Below, one piece after another: positions 1-6,579 of a DNA stretch of 8,308 nucleotides. This stretch comes from Bacillota bacterium (GTDB taxonomy: Bacteria; Bacillota; Clostridia; Christensenellales; CAG-138). The notes under the pieces were generated by a model. It did not search any database and was not told the origin of the DNA. It saw only the letters and a list, made by a program, of their open reading frames with translations. Where the stretch lies: the NCBI GenBank assembly GCA_023399275.1, contig JAEWQH010000019.1, positions 1 through 8,308 of the forward strand, written 5' to 3'. How positions within the stretch are numbered: the first letter of the stretch is position 1; each line of letters begins with the position of its first letter. Both the position numbers and the translations under genes were made by a program.

Positions 1-130
1 CGTCTCCCACGTGGAGGGTCAGCGCGCGAAATCGACCAACTTCCTGCTCATGCACGCCATGGGGCCAAACGTCGCCGGGGTCATCGGCTCCGCGGTAGCG
101 GCCGGCGTGCTGCTGGCGTTGTTCCAGTAG
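1..130 (+). CDS. C-terminal end of sodium-translocating decarboxylase beta subunit (OadB/GcdB family), 5' truncated
   Basis: The reading frame starting at base 2 gives 42 residues before a TAG at 128-130. It contains the stretch NFLLMHAMGPNVAGVIGSAV followed by a hydrophobic tail, which I recognise as the conserved last segment of the beta subunit of sodium-pumping biotin-dependent decarboxylases (oxaloacetate, methylmalonyl-CoA or glutaconyl-CoA decarboxylase). In that family the beta subunit is an integral membrane protein that couples decarboxylation of carboxybiotin to sodium export. Only the last part is present, so the substrate and the partner subunits cannot be told from this window. 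The gene starts beyond the left edge, and a hairpin terminator follows 21 bases after the stop, so it is probably the last gene of its operon. The family call is firm; the substrate is open. Confidence 0.85.
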   Translation, partial: VSHVEGQRAKSTNFLLMHAMGPNVAGVIGSAVAAGVLLALFQ

Positions 131-151
131 GCGCGCGCCGAAGACACCCGC

Positions 152-183
152 CGGGCCTCTCCGGAAGCGGCCCGCTGGTTTTT
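152..183 (+). terminator. Rho-independent terminator after the decarboxylase beta subunit
   Basis: CGGGCC at 152-157 pairs with GGCCCG at 169-174 around an 11-base loop, and a run of five T starts at 179. The stem is short but GC-only, and the position just behind the stop codon fits a terminator. No gene lies between it and the trkA promoter. Confidence 0.65.
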
Positions 184-301
184 GCGGGGTTTTGCTGCAT
201 GCATTAATATAGGAAATGTCGCTTTTGCCGTCCGCACAGGCAACGCCTGGACCGGGCGGCAGCGTTCATTGGCTAAAACAGCATTTTCCGGCCGGATATC
301 G

Positions 302-330
302 TTGCGCAAGACGCGAAAAACTGCTATGTT
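302..330 (+). promoter_or_regulatory. Probable sigma-A-type promoter of trkA-trkH
   Basis: TTGCGC at 302-307 and TATGTT at 325-330 are separated by 17 bases, the ideal spacing, and lie 37 bases upstream of the trkA start. Each box matches the consensus only in part. A weaker alternative is TTGCGG at 182-187 with TAATAT at 205-210 (also 17 bases apart), but it overlaps the upstream terminator. Transcription would start near 337 and give a leader of about 30 bases. Confidence 0.5.
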
Positions 331-366
331 TATCTGGAGTTATCATCTTAGCTCGGAGGCATCTTC

Positions 367-1731
367 ATGAAATCCATCATCGTCGGCGGCGGAAAAGTCG
401 GCCAGGCATTGGCGCGTCAGCTCTCGGAGGAGGGCAGCGATATCACCCTGATCGACAAAAGCAGCCGCGTCGTCGAGCAGGCGAGTACCACGCTCGATGT
501 GATCGGCATCGTCGGCAACGGCGCAGCCTATCCTGTGCTCGAATCCGCCGGCGCAAAGGACGCGGACTTGCTCGTTGCGCTCACCGCAAGCGACGAGGTC
601 AACATGCTCTGCTGCCTCACCGCGCACCAGCTCGGCGCAAAGCATACGATTGCGCGCGTACGCAATCCCGAATACTACGAGCAGCTTTTCTTCCTGAAGG
701 AATGCCTGGGCCTGTCGATGGCGGTCAACCCGGAGCTCGCCGCCGCGGAGGAGATCGCCCGGATTTTGCGCTTTCCCTCGGCCACAAAGGTGGAGCTCTT
801 TGCGCGCGGACGCGTCGAACTGGTCTCCTACCACGTTACGAAGGACAGCGGGCTCAGCGGCGTCGTACTCTCCGACCTGCCGCGCAAGGTTGGCATCAAG
901 GTGCTCATCTGCGCGGTGGAACACGAAGGCAACGTCGTTATCCCCTCGGGCAGCTACCATATCACAACGGACGATATCATCTACTTCACCGGCGCGCCGG
1001 AGCAGATCTCTGCGGCATTTCGCAAGCTTGGACTTCTGGCCGAGCGCGCGCAGAACGTGCTGATCATCGGCGGCGGACGAATATCCTACTACCTGGCGAC
1101 GCGGCTGGCAAAGGATCACATCAACGTCAAGCTCATCGAGCGCGACGCAGCGCGCGCGACAGAGCTTGCGACGCTGCTCGACAAGGCGACTGTTCTCAAC
1201 GGAGATGCTGCCAACCACGAGCTGCTGATGGAGGAGGGACTGAGCAAGCAGGACGCCTTCATCGCGCTCACCGGGCTGGACGAGGGCAACATCCTCTCGG
1301 CGATCTACGCCTACCGGCACCACGTGCCCAAAGTGATTGCCAAGATCAACAACGACAGCCTGCTGCCGTTGATTCGCAACACGGGTCTGGAGAGCGTCAT
1401 CTCCCCCAAGCGCATCACAACCAATCAAATCCTCCGCTTCGTGCGCGCCCTGTCGACCGGACGCGACAGTGGGGATATCCTCGCGCTTTACCAGATCGTG
1501 GATGGGCGCGTCGAGGTAATGGAGTTTCGCGCCGTGGCGGAGGAGTACTGCCACATCCCGCTCAAAACGCTGACGATGAAGCCAAACATCCTGATCGCAT
1601 GCATCGTCCGCCGCGGCAAGACGATTATCCCCGGCGGCGAGGACACCATCAAGCCAAACGACAGCGTGCTGGTCGTCACCGCAGGCCAGCGGTTGAAGCG
1701 CCTGTCCGACATTTTGCTGAGCGAAGTATGA
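367..1731 (+). CDS. trkA: TrkA, NAD-binding regulatory subunit of Trk potassium uptake
   Basis: This 454-residue protein is the cytosolic gating subunit that binds nucleotides and controls the TrkH potassium channel/transporter. It has the usual TrkA tandem layout: RCK-N domain 1 (about residues 1-125), RCK-C 1 (about 135-220), RCK-N 2 (about 229-350) and RCK-C 2 (about 365-450), and its length is close to that of E. coli TrkA. The first Rossmann motif is GGGKVG at 7-12 with the acidic residue D30 at the end of the second strand. The second motif is GGGRIS at 235-240 with E258; its last glycine is replaced by serine. Family features such as the SSDETNM-like segment (here ASDEVNM) and a GNGA loop are present. 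The ATG at 367 has CGGAGG at 354-359, seven bases away. The stop overlaps the trkH start as ATGA, so the two are translationally coupled. Confidence 0.95.
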   Translation: MKSIIVGGGKVGQALARQLSEEGSDITLIDKSSRVVEQASTTLDVIGIVGNGAAYPVLESAGAKDADLLVALTASDEVNMLCCLTAHQLGAKHTIARVRNPEYYEQLFFLKECLGLSMAVNPELAAAEEIARILRFPSATKVELFARGRVELVSYHVTKDSGLSGVVLSDLPRKVGIKVLICAVEHEGNVVIPSGSYHITTDDIIYFTGAPEQISAAFRKLGLLAERAQNVLIIGGGRISYYLATRLAKDHINVKLIERDAARATELATLLDKATVLNGDAANHELLMEEGLSKQDAFIALTGLDEGNILSAIYAYRHHVPKVIAKINNDSLLPLIRNTGLESVISPKRITTNQILRFVRALSTGRDSGDILALYQIVDGRVEVMEFRAVAEEYCHIPLKTLTMKPNILIACIVRRGKTIIPGGEDTIKPNDSVLVVTAGQRLKRLSDILLSEV

Positions 1732-3170
1732 ACAGACGGATGATCGCCTACATCCTCGGCTGGATTCTGATCGCCGAGGCCATCATGATGGCGCCCTCCC
1801 TGCTGGTCGGGCTGATCTATCGGGAGCCGTCATACCGCTACTTTGTGCTGCCGATGTTGCTGCTGCTGGCGCTCGGCGGCATCTTCGTTGTGCGCCGTCC
1901 GCAAAACACCGCGATCTTTGCGCGCGACGGCTGCTTTATTGTTGCCGCCTCGTGGACTGCTCTTTCGCTCTTCGGCGCGCTGCCGTTCTATCTGAGCGGC
2001 TATTTTGCGTCGATTTGGGACTGTATTTTCGAAATCACATCCGGCTTTACCACCACCGGCGCTTCCGTCCTCAAAGCGGTTGAAGCACTGCCGAACTGCC
2101 TGCTCTTCTGGCGCAGCTTTTCGCATTGGATCGGCGGCATGGGCGTGCTCGTATTCGTCCTCGCCATCGCGCCGCTGGCGGATGAGCGCTCTCTCCACCT
2201 GCTCCGCGCGGAGGTCCCCGGCCCCGTAGTCGGCAAGCTCGTCCCGCGGATGCGTGAGACCGCCAAGATTCTTTACGGGGTCTATTCGGTAATGACGGTC
2301 ATACTCATCCTGCTGCTGTGCGCCGGCGGGATGCCGCTCTTCGACTCGGTCTGTCATGCGTTCGGCGCGGCAGGCACGGGCGGCTTCGCCATCAAGAACG
2401 CCGGCATCGCCTTCTATGACAGCGCCTATATCGAGATCGTTCTGGCCGTCTTCATGCTGCTCTTCGGCGTCAACTTCAACCTCTACTACTTTCTGCTGAT
2501 CGGCCAGCTCCGCGAGACGCTCAAGAGCGAGGAACTGCGCTGGTACGCCGTCATCGTCGCGTTTTCCACGCTGGTGATCGCGCTGAACATCTTCTCGCTC
2601 TATGGGGAGGTGGGCTTGTCGCTCCAGCACGCGTTCTTTCAAGTCTCCTCCATCATCACGACCACCGGCTATGCTACGGCCGACTTTGCCCAGCATTGGC
2701 CTCAGTTTTCCCAGATGCTGCTGGTGCTGCTGATGATCGTCGGCGCGTGCGCCGGCAGCACCGGCGGCGGGCTCAAAATCTCCCGGCTCATCCTGCTGGT
2801 CAAGTCGTTCTTCCAGGAGATCCGGCATATCATCTCCCCCCGCGCAGTGCGCGTGGTTCGTCTGGACGGGCACGCGGTCAGCGGCGAAACGCTGGACTCC
2901 ACGCGCGTTTACTTCGTTGGCTACATGTTCATCCTCTTCATTTCAACACTGCTTCTTTCGCTGGACGGCTTCGACTTTACGACGAACCTCACCGCGGAGA
3001 TCGCCTGCTTCAACAACATCGGCCCCGGGCTGGGGCTCGTAGGGCCGATGGGCAACTTCTCGGCATACTCGCCTTTCTCCAAGATGCTGCTTTCGGTGAA
3101 CATGCTGCTCGGGCGGCTGGAGATCTATCCGATTCTGATCGTCTTTTCCCGCGCAGCCTGGCGGCGCTAA
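1728..3170 (+). CDS. trkH: TrkH, potassium-translocating membrane subunit
   Basis: This 480-residue, strongly hydrophobic protein is the membrane pore of the Trk system, taking up potassium in complex with a TrkA ring. All four pore-loop repeats of the TrkH/KtrB superfamily can be seen: TSGFTTTGAS from residue 104, FGAAGTGGF from 212, TTTGYA from 311, and FNNIGPGLG from 428, each with the glycine that lines the selectivity filter. The segment AGSTGGGLKISR lies between the third and fourth loops, as usual in the family. The open frame extends far upstream, but that part is only a shadow of trkA. I place the start at the ATG at 1728, which overlaps the trkA stop by four bases, because the protein from there begins exactly with the first TrkH transmembrane helix. 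No strong ribosome site precedes it, consistent with coupling to trkA translation. Confidence 0.95.
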   Translation: MNRRMIAYILGWILIAEAIMMAPSLLVGLIYREPSYRYFVLPMLLLLALGGIFVVRRPQNTAIFARDGCFIVAASWTALSLFGALPFYLSGYFASIWDCIFEITSGFTTTGASVLKAVEALPNCLLFWRSFSHWIGGMGVLVFVLAIAPLADERSLHLLRAEVPGPVVGKLVPRMRETAKILYGVYSVMTVILILLLCAGGMPLFDSVCHAFGAAGTGGFAIKNAGIAFYDSAYIEIVLAVFMLLFGVNFNLYYFLLIGQLRETLKSEELRWYAVIVAFSTLVIALNIFSLYGEVGLSLQHAFFQVSSIITTTGYATADFAQHWPQFSQMLLVLLMIVGACAGSTGGGLKISRLILLVKSFFQEIRHIISPRAVRVVRLDGHAVSGETLDSTRVYFVGYMFILFISTLLLSLDGFDFTTNLTAEIACFNNIGPGLGLVGPMGNFSAYSPFSKMLLSVNMLLGRLEIYPILIVFSRAAWRR

Positions 3171-3204
3171 GGATGCGGACGCGGTTTTTTCTCCGCCCCG
3201 CCTC

Positions 3205-3232
3205 TTGACAAAGCGAAGAATTTCGGTACAAT
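3205..3232 (+). promoter_or_regulatory. Strong sigma-A-type promoter of the DUF3793-flavodoxin unit
   Basis: A perfect TTGACA at 3205-3210 and TACAAT at 3227-3232 (five of six consensus bases) are 16 bases apart. It starts 35 bases after the trkH stop. Transcription is predicted near 3239, inside the 26-bp palindrome that follows, so a protein bound there would block initiation. The leader to the first gene would be about 170 bases. Confidence 0.75.
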
Positions 3233-3234
3233 GG

Positions 3235-3260
3235 ATTTGGTTAGAATATTCTAACCAAAT
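3235..3260. promoter_or_regulatory. Perfect 26-bp palindromic operator (copy 1)
   Basis: ATTTGGTTAGAAT at 3235-3247 is followed directly by its exact reverse complement at 3248-3260. It begins two bases after the -10 box and spans the predicted transcription start, the classic place for a repressor site. Its core, GTTAGA-N4-TCTAAC at 3240-3255, recurs at 3332-3347. The binding protein is not encoded next to it. The downstream flavodoxin makes an iron- or redox-sensing regulator a reasonable guess. The GGTTAG and CTAACC half-sites recall DtxR/IdeR boxes, but they are spaced six bases apart rather than one, so this is not a standard DtxR box, and it does not resemble a Fur box. Confidence 0.75.
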
Positions 3261-3329
3261 GGATGAGCGTCCTTCCGTGCCTGCATGGCAGGGTACGTCG
3301 GTTGCGTGCAATCGTCATCTTCCATCCAT
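3259..3329 (+). other. Possible structured leader RNA (three-way junction)
   Basis: Between the two operators the leader can fold into a closed unit. ATGGATG at 3259-3265 pairs with CATCCAT at 3323-3329. Inside it, CCTGC at 3280-3284 pairs with GCAGG at 3288-3292 (three-base loop), and GTCGGTTG at 3297-3304 pairs with CAATCGTC at 3309-3316, with one T-T mismatch and one G-T pair. No known riboswitch class is recognised, and no open frame with a ribosome site is seen in the leader. Short helices of this size can occur by chance. Confidence 0.3.
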
Positions 3330-3331
3330 GA

Positions 3332-3347
3332 GTTAGATTCTTCTAAC
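3332..3347. promoter_or_regulatory. Second operator copy in the leader
   Basis: GTTAGA at 3332-3337, a four-base centre, and TCTAAC at 3342-3347 repeat the core of the palindrome at 3240-3255 with the same spacing. Both copies are followed by a CAAATG-like sequence. The centres lie 92 bases apart. The copy sits in the transcribed leader, 66 bases before the DUF3793 start codon, so it could act as a roadblock or allow DNA looping between two bound dimers. Confidence 0.65.
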
Positions 3348-3412
3348 AAATGCGCTTTTGCCATTTTTCCGGATCGGGCGCAACCCGCCGGCCGAAAGGA
3401 GCAGATAAACCG

Positions 3413-3964
3413 ATGCCCGAGGAATTCATCATCCGCCACTGCGCGCCGACGCTCGCCGGCCTCAAGGCGGGAAACCTCTTGAGCTGTCCCGACACAGGGC
3501 TGGACGAGACCCGGTGCGCCATTGCGCACTGGAACCACAAGCTCGGGCAAAAGGGCGTGCGCTTTGCGTTGCTCGGGCGGCGAAACGGGCGCGTTCTGAT
3601 TCTGGCGTATCGGCTCAGCCGGCTGGAGCGCGCGCTGCGCGAGCCCGGTGTGCGCTCGTTTTTAAGCGGATTGGGTTATCCTTACGAGCACATTCCAGAC
3701 ATGATCGCGCATCTGGGCGCGCGCGTCTCCGCCGGGGGAAGCTTTCCGCATGAAATCGGTGTTTTTCTTGGATACCCGCTGGCGGACGTCAAAGCGTTTA
3801 TCGAGCAAAAAGGCGAAAACTGCGCCTGCTGCGGCTGCTGGAAAGCATACGCCGATCAGAACACGGCAAAGGAAGCGTTTGAAAAGTACAAGAAGTGTGC
3901 GGAGGTCTACCGCCGGTGTCACGCGCGCGGAGCGGACATCTGCCGGCTGACCATCACGGCATAG
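3413..3964 (+). CDS. DUF3793 family protein, cysteine-rich
   Basis: The 183-residue product matches what I know of the DUF3793 family of Clostridia. It opens with RHCAPTLAGLKAGNL (8-22) and has the later FPHEIGVFLGYPLADV block (111-126), followed by a cysteine cluster and a WKAY segment. The biochemical function is unknown. It holds ten cysteines, including C-x-C-C-x-C at 137-142 and later ones at 162, 169 and 177, which would suit metal, Fe-S or redox chemistry, though this is inference. There is no signal peptide or membrane segment, so it is probably cytosolic. An upstream ATG at 3350 is in frame, but I prefer 3413: AAAGGAG at 3395-3401 is 11 bases before it, and the conserved N-terminal motif begins soon after. 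The flavodoxin gene follows after 33 bases, almost certainly in the same transcript, which points to a linked redox or iron-related role. Confidence 0.85.
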   Translation: MPEEFIIRHCAPTLAGLKAGNLLSCPDTGLDETRCAIAHWNHKLGQKGVRFALLGRRNGRVLILAYRLSRLERALREPGVRSFLSGLGYPYEHIPDMIAHLGARVSAGGSFPHEIGVFLGYPLADVKAFIEQKGENCACCGCWKAYADQNTAKEAFEKYKKCAEVYRRCHARGADICRLTITA

Positions 3965-3997
3965 CAAGGCAACGACAGAAAGGAAATCGGATCCATT

Positions 3998-4423
3998 ATG
4001 AGCAAAGTAGCAGTGATCTATTGGAGCGGAAGCGGCAATACCGAAGCCATGGCAAGGTTTGTTCTGGAGGGTGCGCTCAACGCGGGCGCCGCCGCGGATT
4101 TATTTGACGCGGAGCACGCGCCGGGCGATGCGATCGGCGGATACGACGCGGTCGCCCTTGGTTGCCCGTCCATGGGCGCCGAGCAATTGGAGGAGAGCGT
4201 GTTCGAGCCGATGTTTGAAGGACTCAAGCCATCCCTCTCCGGCAAAAAAGTCGCCCTGTTCGGCTCCTACGGCTGGGGCGACGGCGAATGGATGCGCACT
4301 TGGGAAGAGGACTGCGCCGCGACCGGCATAACGCTCGCAACGCCGAGCGTCATCTGCAACGAAGCGCCGGATGAGACCGCTGCGGCAGCTTGCCGCGCGC
4401 TGGGCCAAGCCATCGCGCAATAA
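3998..4423 (+). CDS. Short-chain flavodoxin
   Basis: The 141-residue product is a typical short-chain flavodoxin, a small FMN protein carrying one or two electrons in the cytosol and often replacing ferredoxin when iron is scarce. After the first strand (VAVIYW) comes the phosphate-binding loop SGSGNT at 10-15. The loop GCPSMGAEQLEE at 55-66 and the loop GSYGWGDGEWM at 89-99, which flank the isoalloxazine ring in this family, are both present. The length is normal and no domain is missing. AGGA at 3981-3984 lies 13 bases before the ATG, slightly long but with no better alternative. It forms an operon with the DUF3793 gene upstream and ends before a strong hairpin at 4452, so its expression should follow the palindrome-controlled promoter at 3205. 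Which enzyme it serves cannot be told. Confidence 0.93.
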   Translation: MSKVAVIYWSGSGNTEAMARFVLEGALNAGAAADLFDAEHAPGDAIGGYDAVALGCPSMGAEQLEESVFEPMFEGLKPSLSGKKVALFGSYGWGDGEWMRTWEEDCAATGITLATPSVICNEAPDETAAAACRALGQAIAQ

Positions 4424-4451
4424 GACACATCGGTGCGGCAGCACCTGATAC

Positions 4452-4485
4452 GCAGGGAGCGCCCGGCATGCCGGGCGCTCCCTGC
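4452..4485 (+). terminator. Long perfect hairpin after the flavodoxin gene, probable terminator
   Basis: A 34-base perfect palindrome gives a 15-bp stem (4452-4466 with 4471-4485) closed by a CATG loop, 28 bases after the stop codon. No T run follows directly; the nearest is seven T at 4518-4524. It may terminate imperfectly or protect the 3' end of the mRNA. As DNA it is fully symmetric, so it can act on either strand. Confidence 0.6.
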
Positions 4486-4598
4486 CGCCTAACCGCCGGT
4501 ATTGGATGGGATGCCCCTTTTTTTCGTCCTTGGGCTTTTGTTTGGCAAAGCGCACAAAAGGCGCTTCTGTGCGGCATCGCTGCCATCTTAAATTTGAA

Positions 4599-4626
4599 TT
4601 GCTTTTCCGGCGGTTTGTGGTATACT
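4599..4626 (+). promoter_or_regulatory. Promoter of the kimA-like gene with extended -10
   Basis: TTGCTT at 4599-4604 and TATACT at 4621-4626 are 16 bases apart. TGG directly precedes the -10 box and forms the TGn extended -10 motif, which helps offset the weak -35. Transcription would start near 4633 and give a leader of about 60 bases. The gap between the flavodoxin stop and this promoter otherwise holds only the hairpin at 4452 and a T run at 4518. Confidence 0.65.
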
Positions 4627-4639
4627 CTTCGCGTTATGT

Positions 4640-4658
4640 GCGGCGCTTTTAGCGCCGC
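4640..4658 (+). other. Hairpin in the kimA leader
   Basis: GCGGCGCT at 4640-4647 pairs perfectly with AGCGCCGC at 4651-4658 around a TTT loop, just after the predicted transcription start and 20 bases ahead of the ribosome site. No T run follows, so it is not a terminator. A 5'-end stabilising stem is the simplest reading. Confidence 0.5.
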
Positions 4659-4677
4659 GTTATCGCTGAAAGCCGAA

Positions 4678-4684
4678 AAGAGGG
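4678..4684 (+). promoter_or_regulatory. Ribosome binding site that decides the kimA start
   Basis: AAGAGGG lies one base before the ATG at 4686, too close for use, but ten bases before the ATG at 4695, a workable spacing. The later ATG is therefore the likelier start. Confidence 0.6.
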
Positions 4685-4694
4685 TATGCCGTTT

Positions 4695-6536
4695 ATGGCT
4701 CGAAAGATCAAAGAGATTCTAATTGGCCACGCGCTGAAAACCACTGAGATGGAGCACGAAAAATTCAGCGCATTCTGGGGGCTGCCCATCCTCTCGAGCG
4801 ACGCGATCTCCTCGGTATCCTATGCGTGCGAGGAGATCCTCATGGTGCTCGTTCCGGTGCTCGGCCTCGGCGCCTACCGCCCGCTGCTGCTCATCGCGGG
4901 CGCCATAGCGGGGCTGCTGTTCATCCTCGTTTTTTCCTATCACCAGACGATCGAAAACTACCCCAACGGCGGCGGTTCCTATATCGTCGCGAGCGACAAC
5001 CTCGGCCATATTCCGGGGTTGACCGCCGCTGCGTCCCTCTCCGTGGACTATATCCTCACGGTAGCCGTCAGCGCAAGCTCGGGCGTGGCCGCCATCACCT
5101 CCGCTTTTCCGGAGCTTCTGCCCTATCGGGTCTTGCTGGCGGTCGTGATCATCGTGCTGCTCACGCTGGGCAACCTGCGCGGCCTTCGCGAATCCTCGGT
5201 TCTGTTTGGCGTCCCCACGTATCTGTTCATCGGCACGATTCTCTCCATGATACTGGTCGGATTCTACCGCGCGGCCACGGGGCAGATCGCACCCATCACC
5301 ACAGCAGCCGATGCCGCTCGGCCGCTCGGCGATCTGACCCTCGTACTGTTTCTCAAGGCGTTTTCTTCCGGATGCACCGCATTGACGGGCGTGGAAGCGG
5401 TGAGCGACGGAATCCCGAACTTCCGCCAGCCTTCCCAGAAAAATGCACAGCGGGTCCTGCTTCTGCTCTCGCTGATCGTTCTGGTCATATTCGGCGGCGT
5501 CTGCGCGCTGGCTTCGCTCTATCAGGTGGCGCCGCAGCAGGATGTAACGGTCGTTGCGCAGATTGCAAGCGCGGTATTCGGGCAGCACTCGTTTATGTTC
5601 TACGCGGTTCAGGCGACGACCGCGGTCATCCTCATCATGGCCGCAAACACCGCCTTTGCGGATCTTCCGCTGCTGCTGTCGATTCTGGCGAGGGATGGCT
5701 ACATGGCGCGGCAATTCCGTAGTCGCGGCGCGCGGCTGAGCTTTTCAAACGGCATCATCCTGCTGGCGCTGATCTCCATCGCGCTCGTCATGTTTTTCCA
5801 TGCCGAGACGCACCTGCTTATCCCGCTGTACGCAGTCGGCGTTTTTCTCTCCTTTTCGCTCTCACAGGCGGGCATGTTCAAGCGCTGGATCTCGCGGCGC
5901 GAGGGAAGCTGGAAGCATAAAGCGCTCATCAACGGCTTTGGCATGATCGTTGCTTCGGCAACCTGCATCATCATAGCGGTGAGCAAGTTTACGCATGGAG
6001 CCTGGATGGTCATCGTGACGATCCCCATCCTCGTGCTGCTGATGCTGCGCATCAAGGCCCATTACCGGCACGTGCGCGACAATCTGGCCATCACGGAGGA
6101 CCCGCACACGCTGATCTTTGCCAAACAGCCGACCGGGCATATCATCATACCGCTGCAGTCGGTCAACAAATCGTTCATCAAGGCGCTCAACTATGCGCTG
6201 TTTCTCAACGGCGAAAAGGAGGTCTACCATGTGAGCGTGGACGCCGAGGCAACGCAGAAGGTCTGCCGGCAATACGAGCAGCTCGGGGTGGACATTCCGC
6301 TCATCATAGAGGAGGCGCCCTACCGAAACGTGACGGAGGTTCTCTGCGGCTACGTCAAACGCCGACATGAACAACTTGAGAAACACGAGATGCTCACCGT
6401 CGTCATCCCGCAGTACATCATCCCCAAGTGGTGGAACAACCCGCTGCACAACCAGATGGCGCGGCAGCTCAAGACCGCGCTCATCAAGCTGCGCAACGTC
6501 GCGCTCGTGACTATACCCTACATCATCAAGGAGTAG
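4695..6536 (+). CDS. kimA: KimA-like potassium importer (APC superfamily)
   Basis: This 613-residue protein resembles Bacillus subtilis KimA (formerly YdaO), a proton-coupled potassium importer of similar length. The N-terminal two-thirds (about residues 25-445) form the APC-type membrane domain with about 12 helices. It includes SSDAISSVSYACEEIL at 34-49 and an ENYPNGGGSYIVASDNLG segment in the third helix region. From my start, the aspartate and tyrosine of the first motif fall at 36 and 43, the numbers I recall for potassium-site residues of the B. subtilis protein. The C-terminal third is soluble and resembles the cytosolic universal-stress-like domain of KimA, ending in a WWNNPLHNQ segment. 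In B. subtilis this gene carries a c-di-AMP riboswitch; the short leader here has no room for one. An alternative start at 4686 would add three residues. A less specific 'APC family permease' label is the fallback. Confidence 0.85.
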   Translation: MARKIKEILIGHALKTTEMEHEKFSAFWGLPILSSDAISSVSYACEEILMVLVPVLGLGAYRPLLLIAGAIAGLLFILVFSYHQTIENYPNGGGSYIVASDNLGHIPGLTAAASLSVDYILTVAVSASSGVAAITSAFPELLPYRVLLAVVIIVLLTLGNLRGLRESSVLFGVPTYLFIGTILSMILVGFYRAATGQIAPITTAADAARPLGDLTLVLFLKAFSSGCTALTGVEAVSDGIPNFRQPSQKNAQRVLLLLSLIVLVIFGGVCALASLYQVAPQQDVTVVAQIASAVFGQHSFMFYAVQATTAVILIMAANTAFADLPLLLSILARDGYMARQFRSRGARLSFSNGIILLALISIALVMFFHAETHLLIPLYAVGVFLSFSLSQAGMFKRWISRREGSWKHKALINGFGMIVASATCIIIAVSKFTHGAWMVIVTIPILVLLMLRIKAHYRHVRDNLAITEDPHTLIFAKQPTGHIIIPLQSVNKSFIKALNYALFLNGEKEVYHVSVDAEATQKVCRQYEQLGVDIPLIIEEAPYRNVTEVLCGYVKRRHEQLEKHEMLTVVIPQYIIPKWWNNPLHNQMARQLKTALIKLRNVALVTIPYIIKE

Positions 6537-6579
6537 CGCGCAATCCGCGCACCTTTTGCCAAACAACTGCAAACGGGAA

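Noticed and set aside
343..1554. Long minus-strand open frame opposite trkA (403 codons), and similar ones opposite trkH (1830-2873) and kimA (4719-5714)
   Set aside because: They are antisense to well-recognised genes, are rich in Arg, Asp, Glu and Gln as expected from mirrored GC-rich codons, and resemble no protein family.
216..1727. Upstream in-frame extension of trkH, giving a 984-codon frame
   Set aside because: The extension is an Arg-rich alternate-frame shadow of trkA; TrkH begins at the ATG at 1728.
3149..3190. Possible trkH terminator (CCGCG at 3149-3153 with CGCGG at 3180-3184, then six T)
   Set aside because: The outer stem has only five pairs around a 26-base interior with no good inner helix, and half of it lies inside trkH; too weak to list as a feature.
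3350..3412. Earlier in-frame ATG for the DUF3793 gene
   Set aside because: It has no ribosome site, lies directly after the second operator, and the added residues do not belong to the conserved family start; 3413 has AAAGGAG upstream.
4548..4573. Mutually exclusive small hairpins (AAGCGC/GCGCTT versus CGCACA/TGTGCG) resembling an attenuator
   Set aside because: They lie upstream of the predicted kimA promoter and behind the flavodoxin hairpin, so they are probably not transcribed in either unit.
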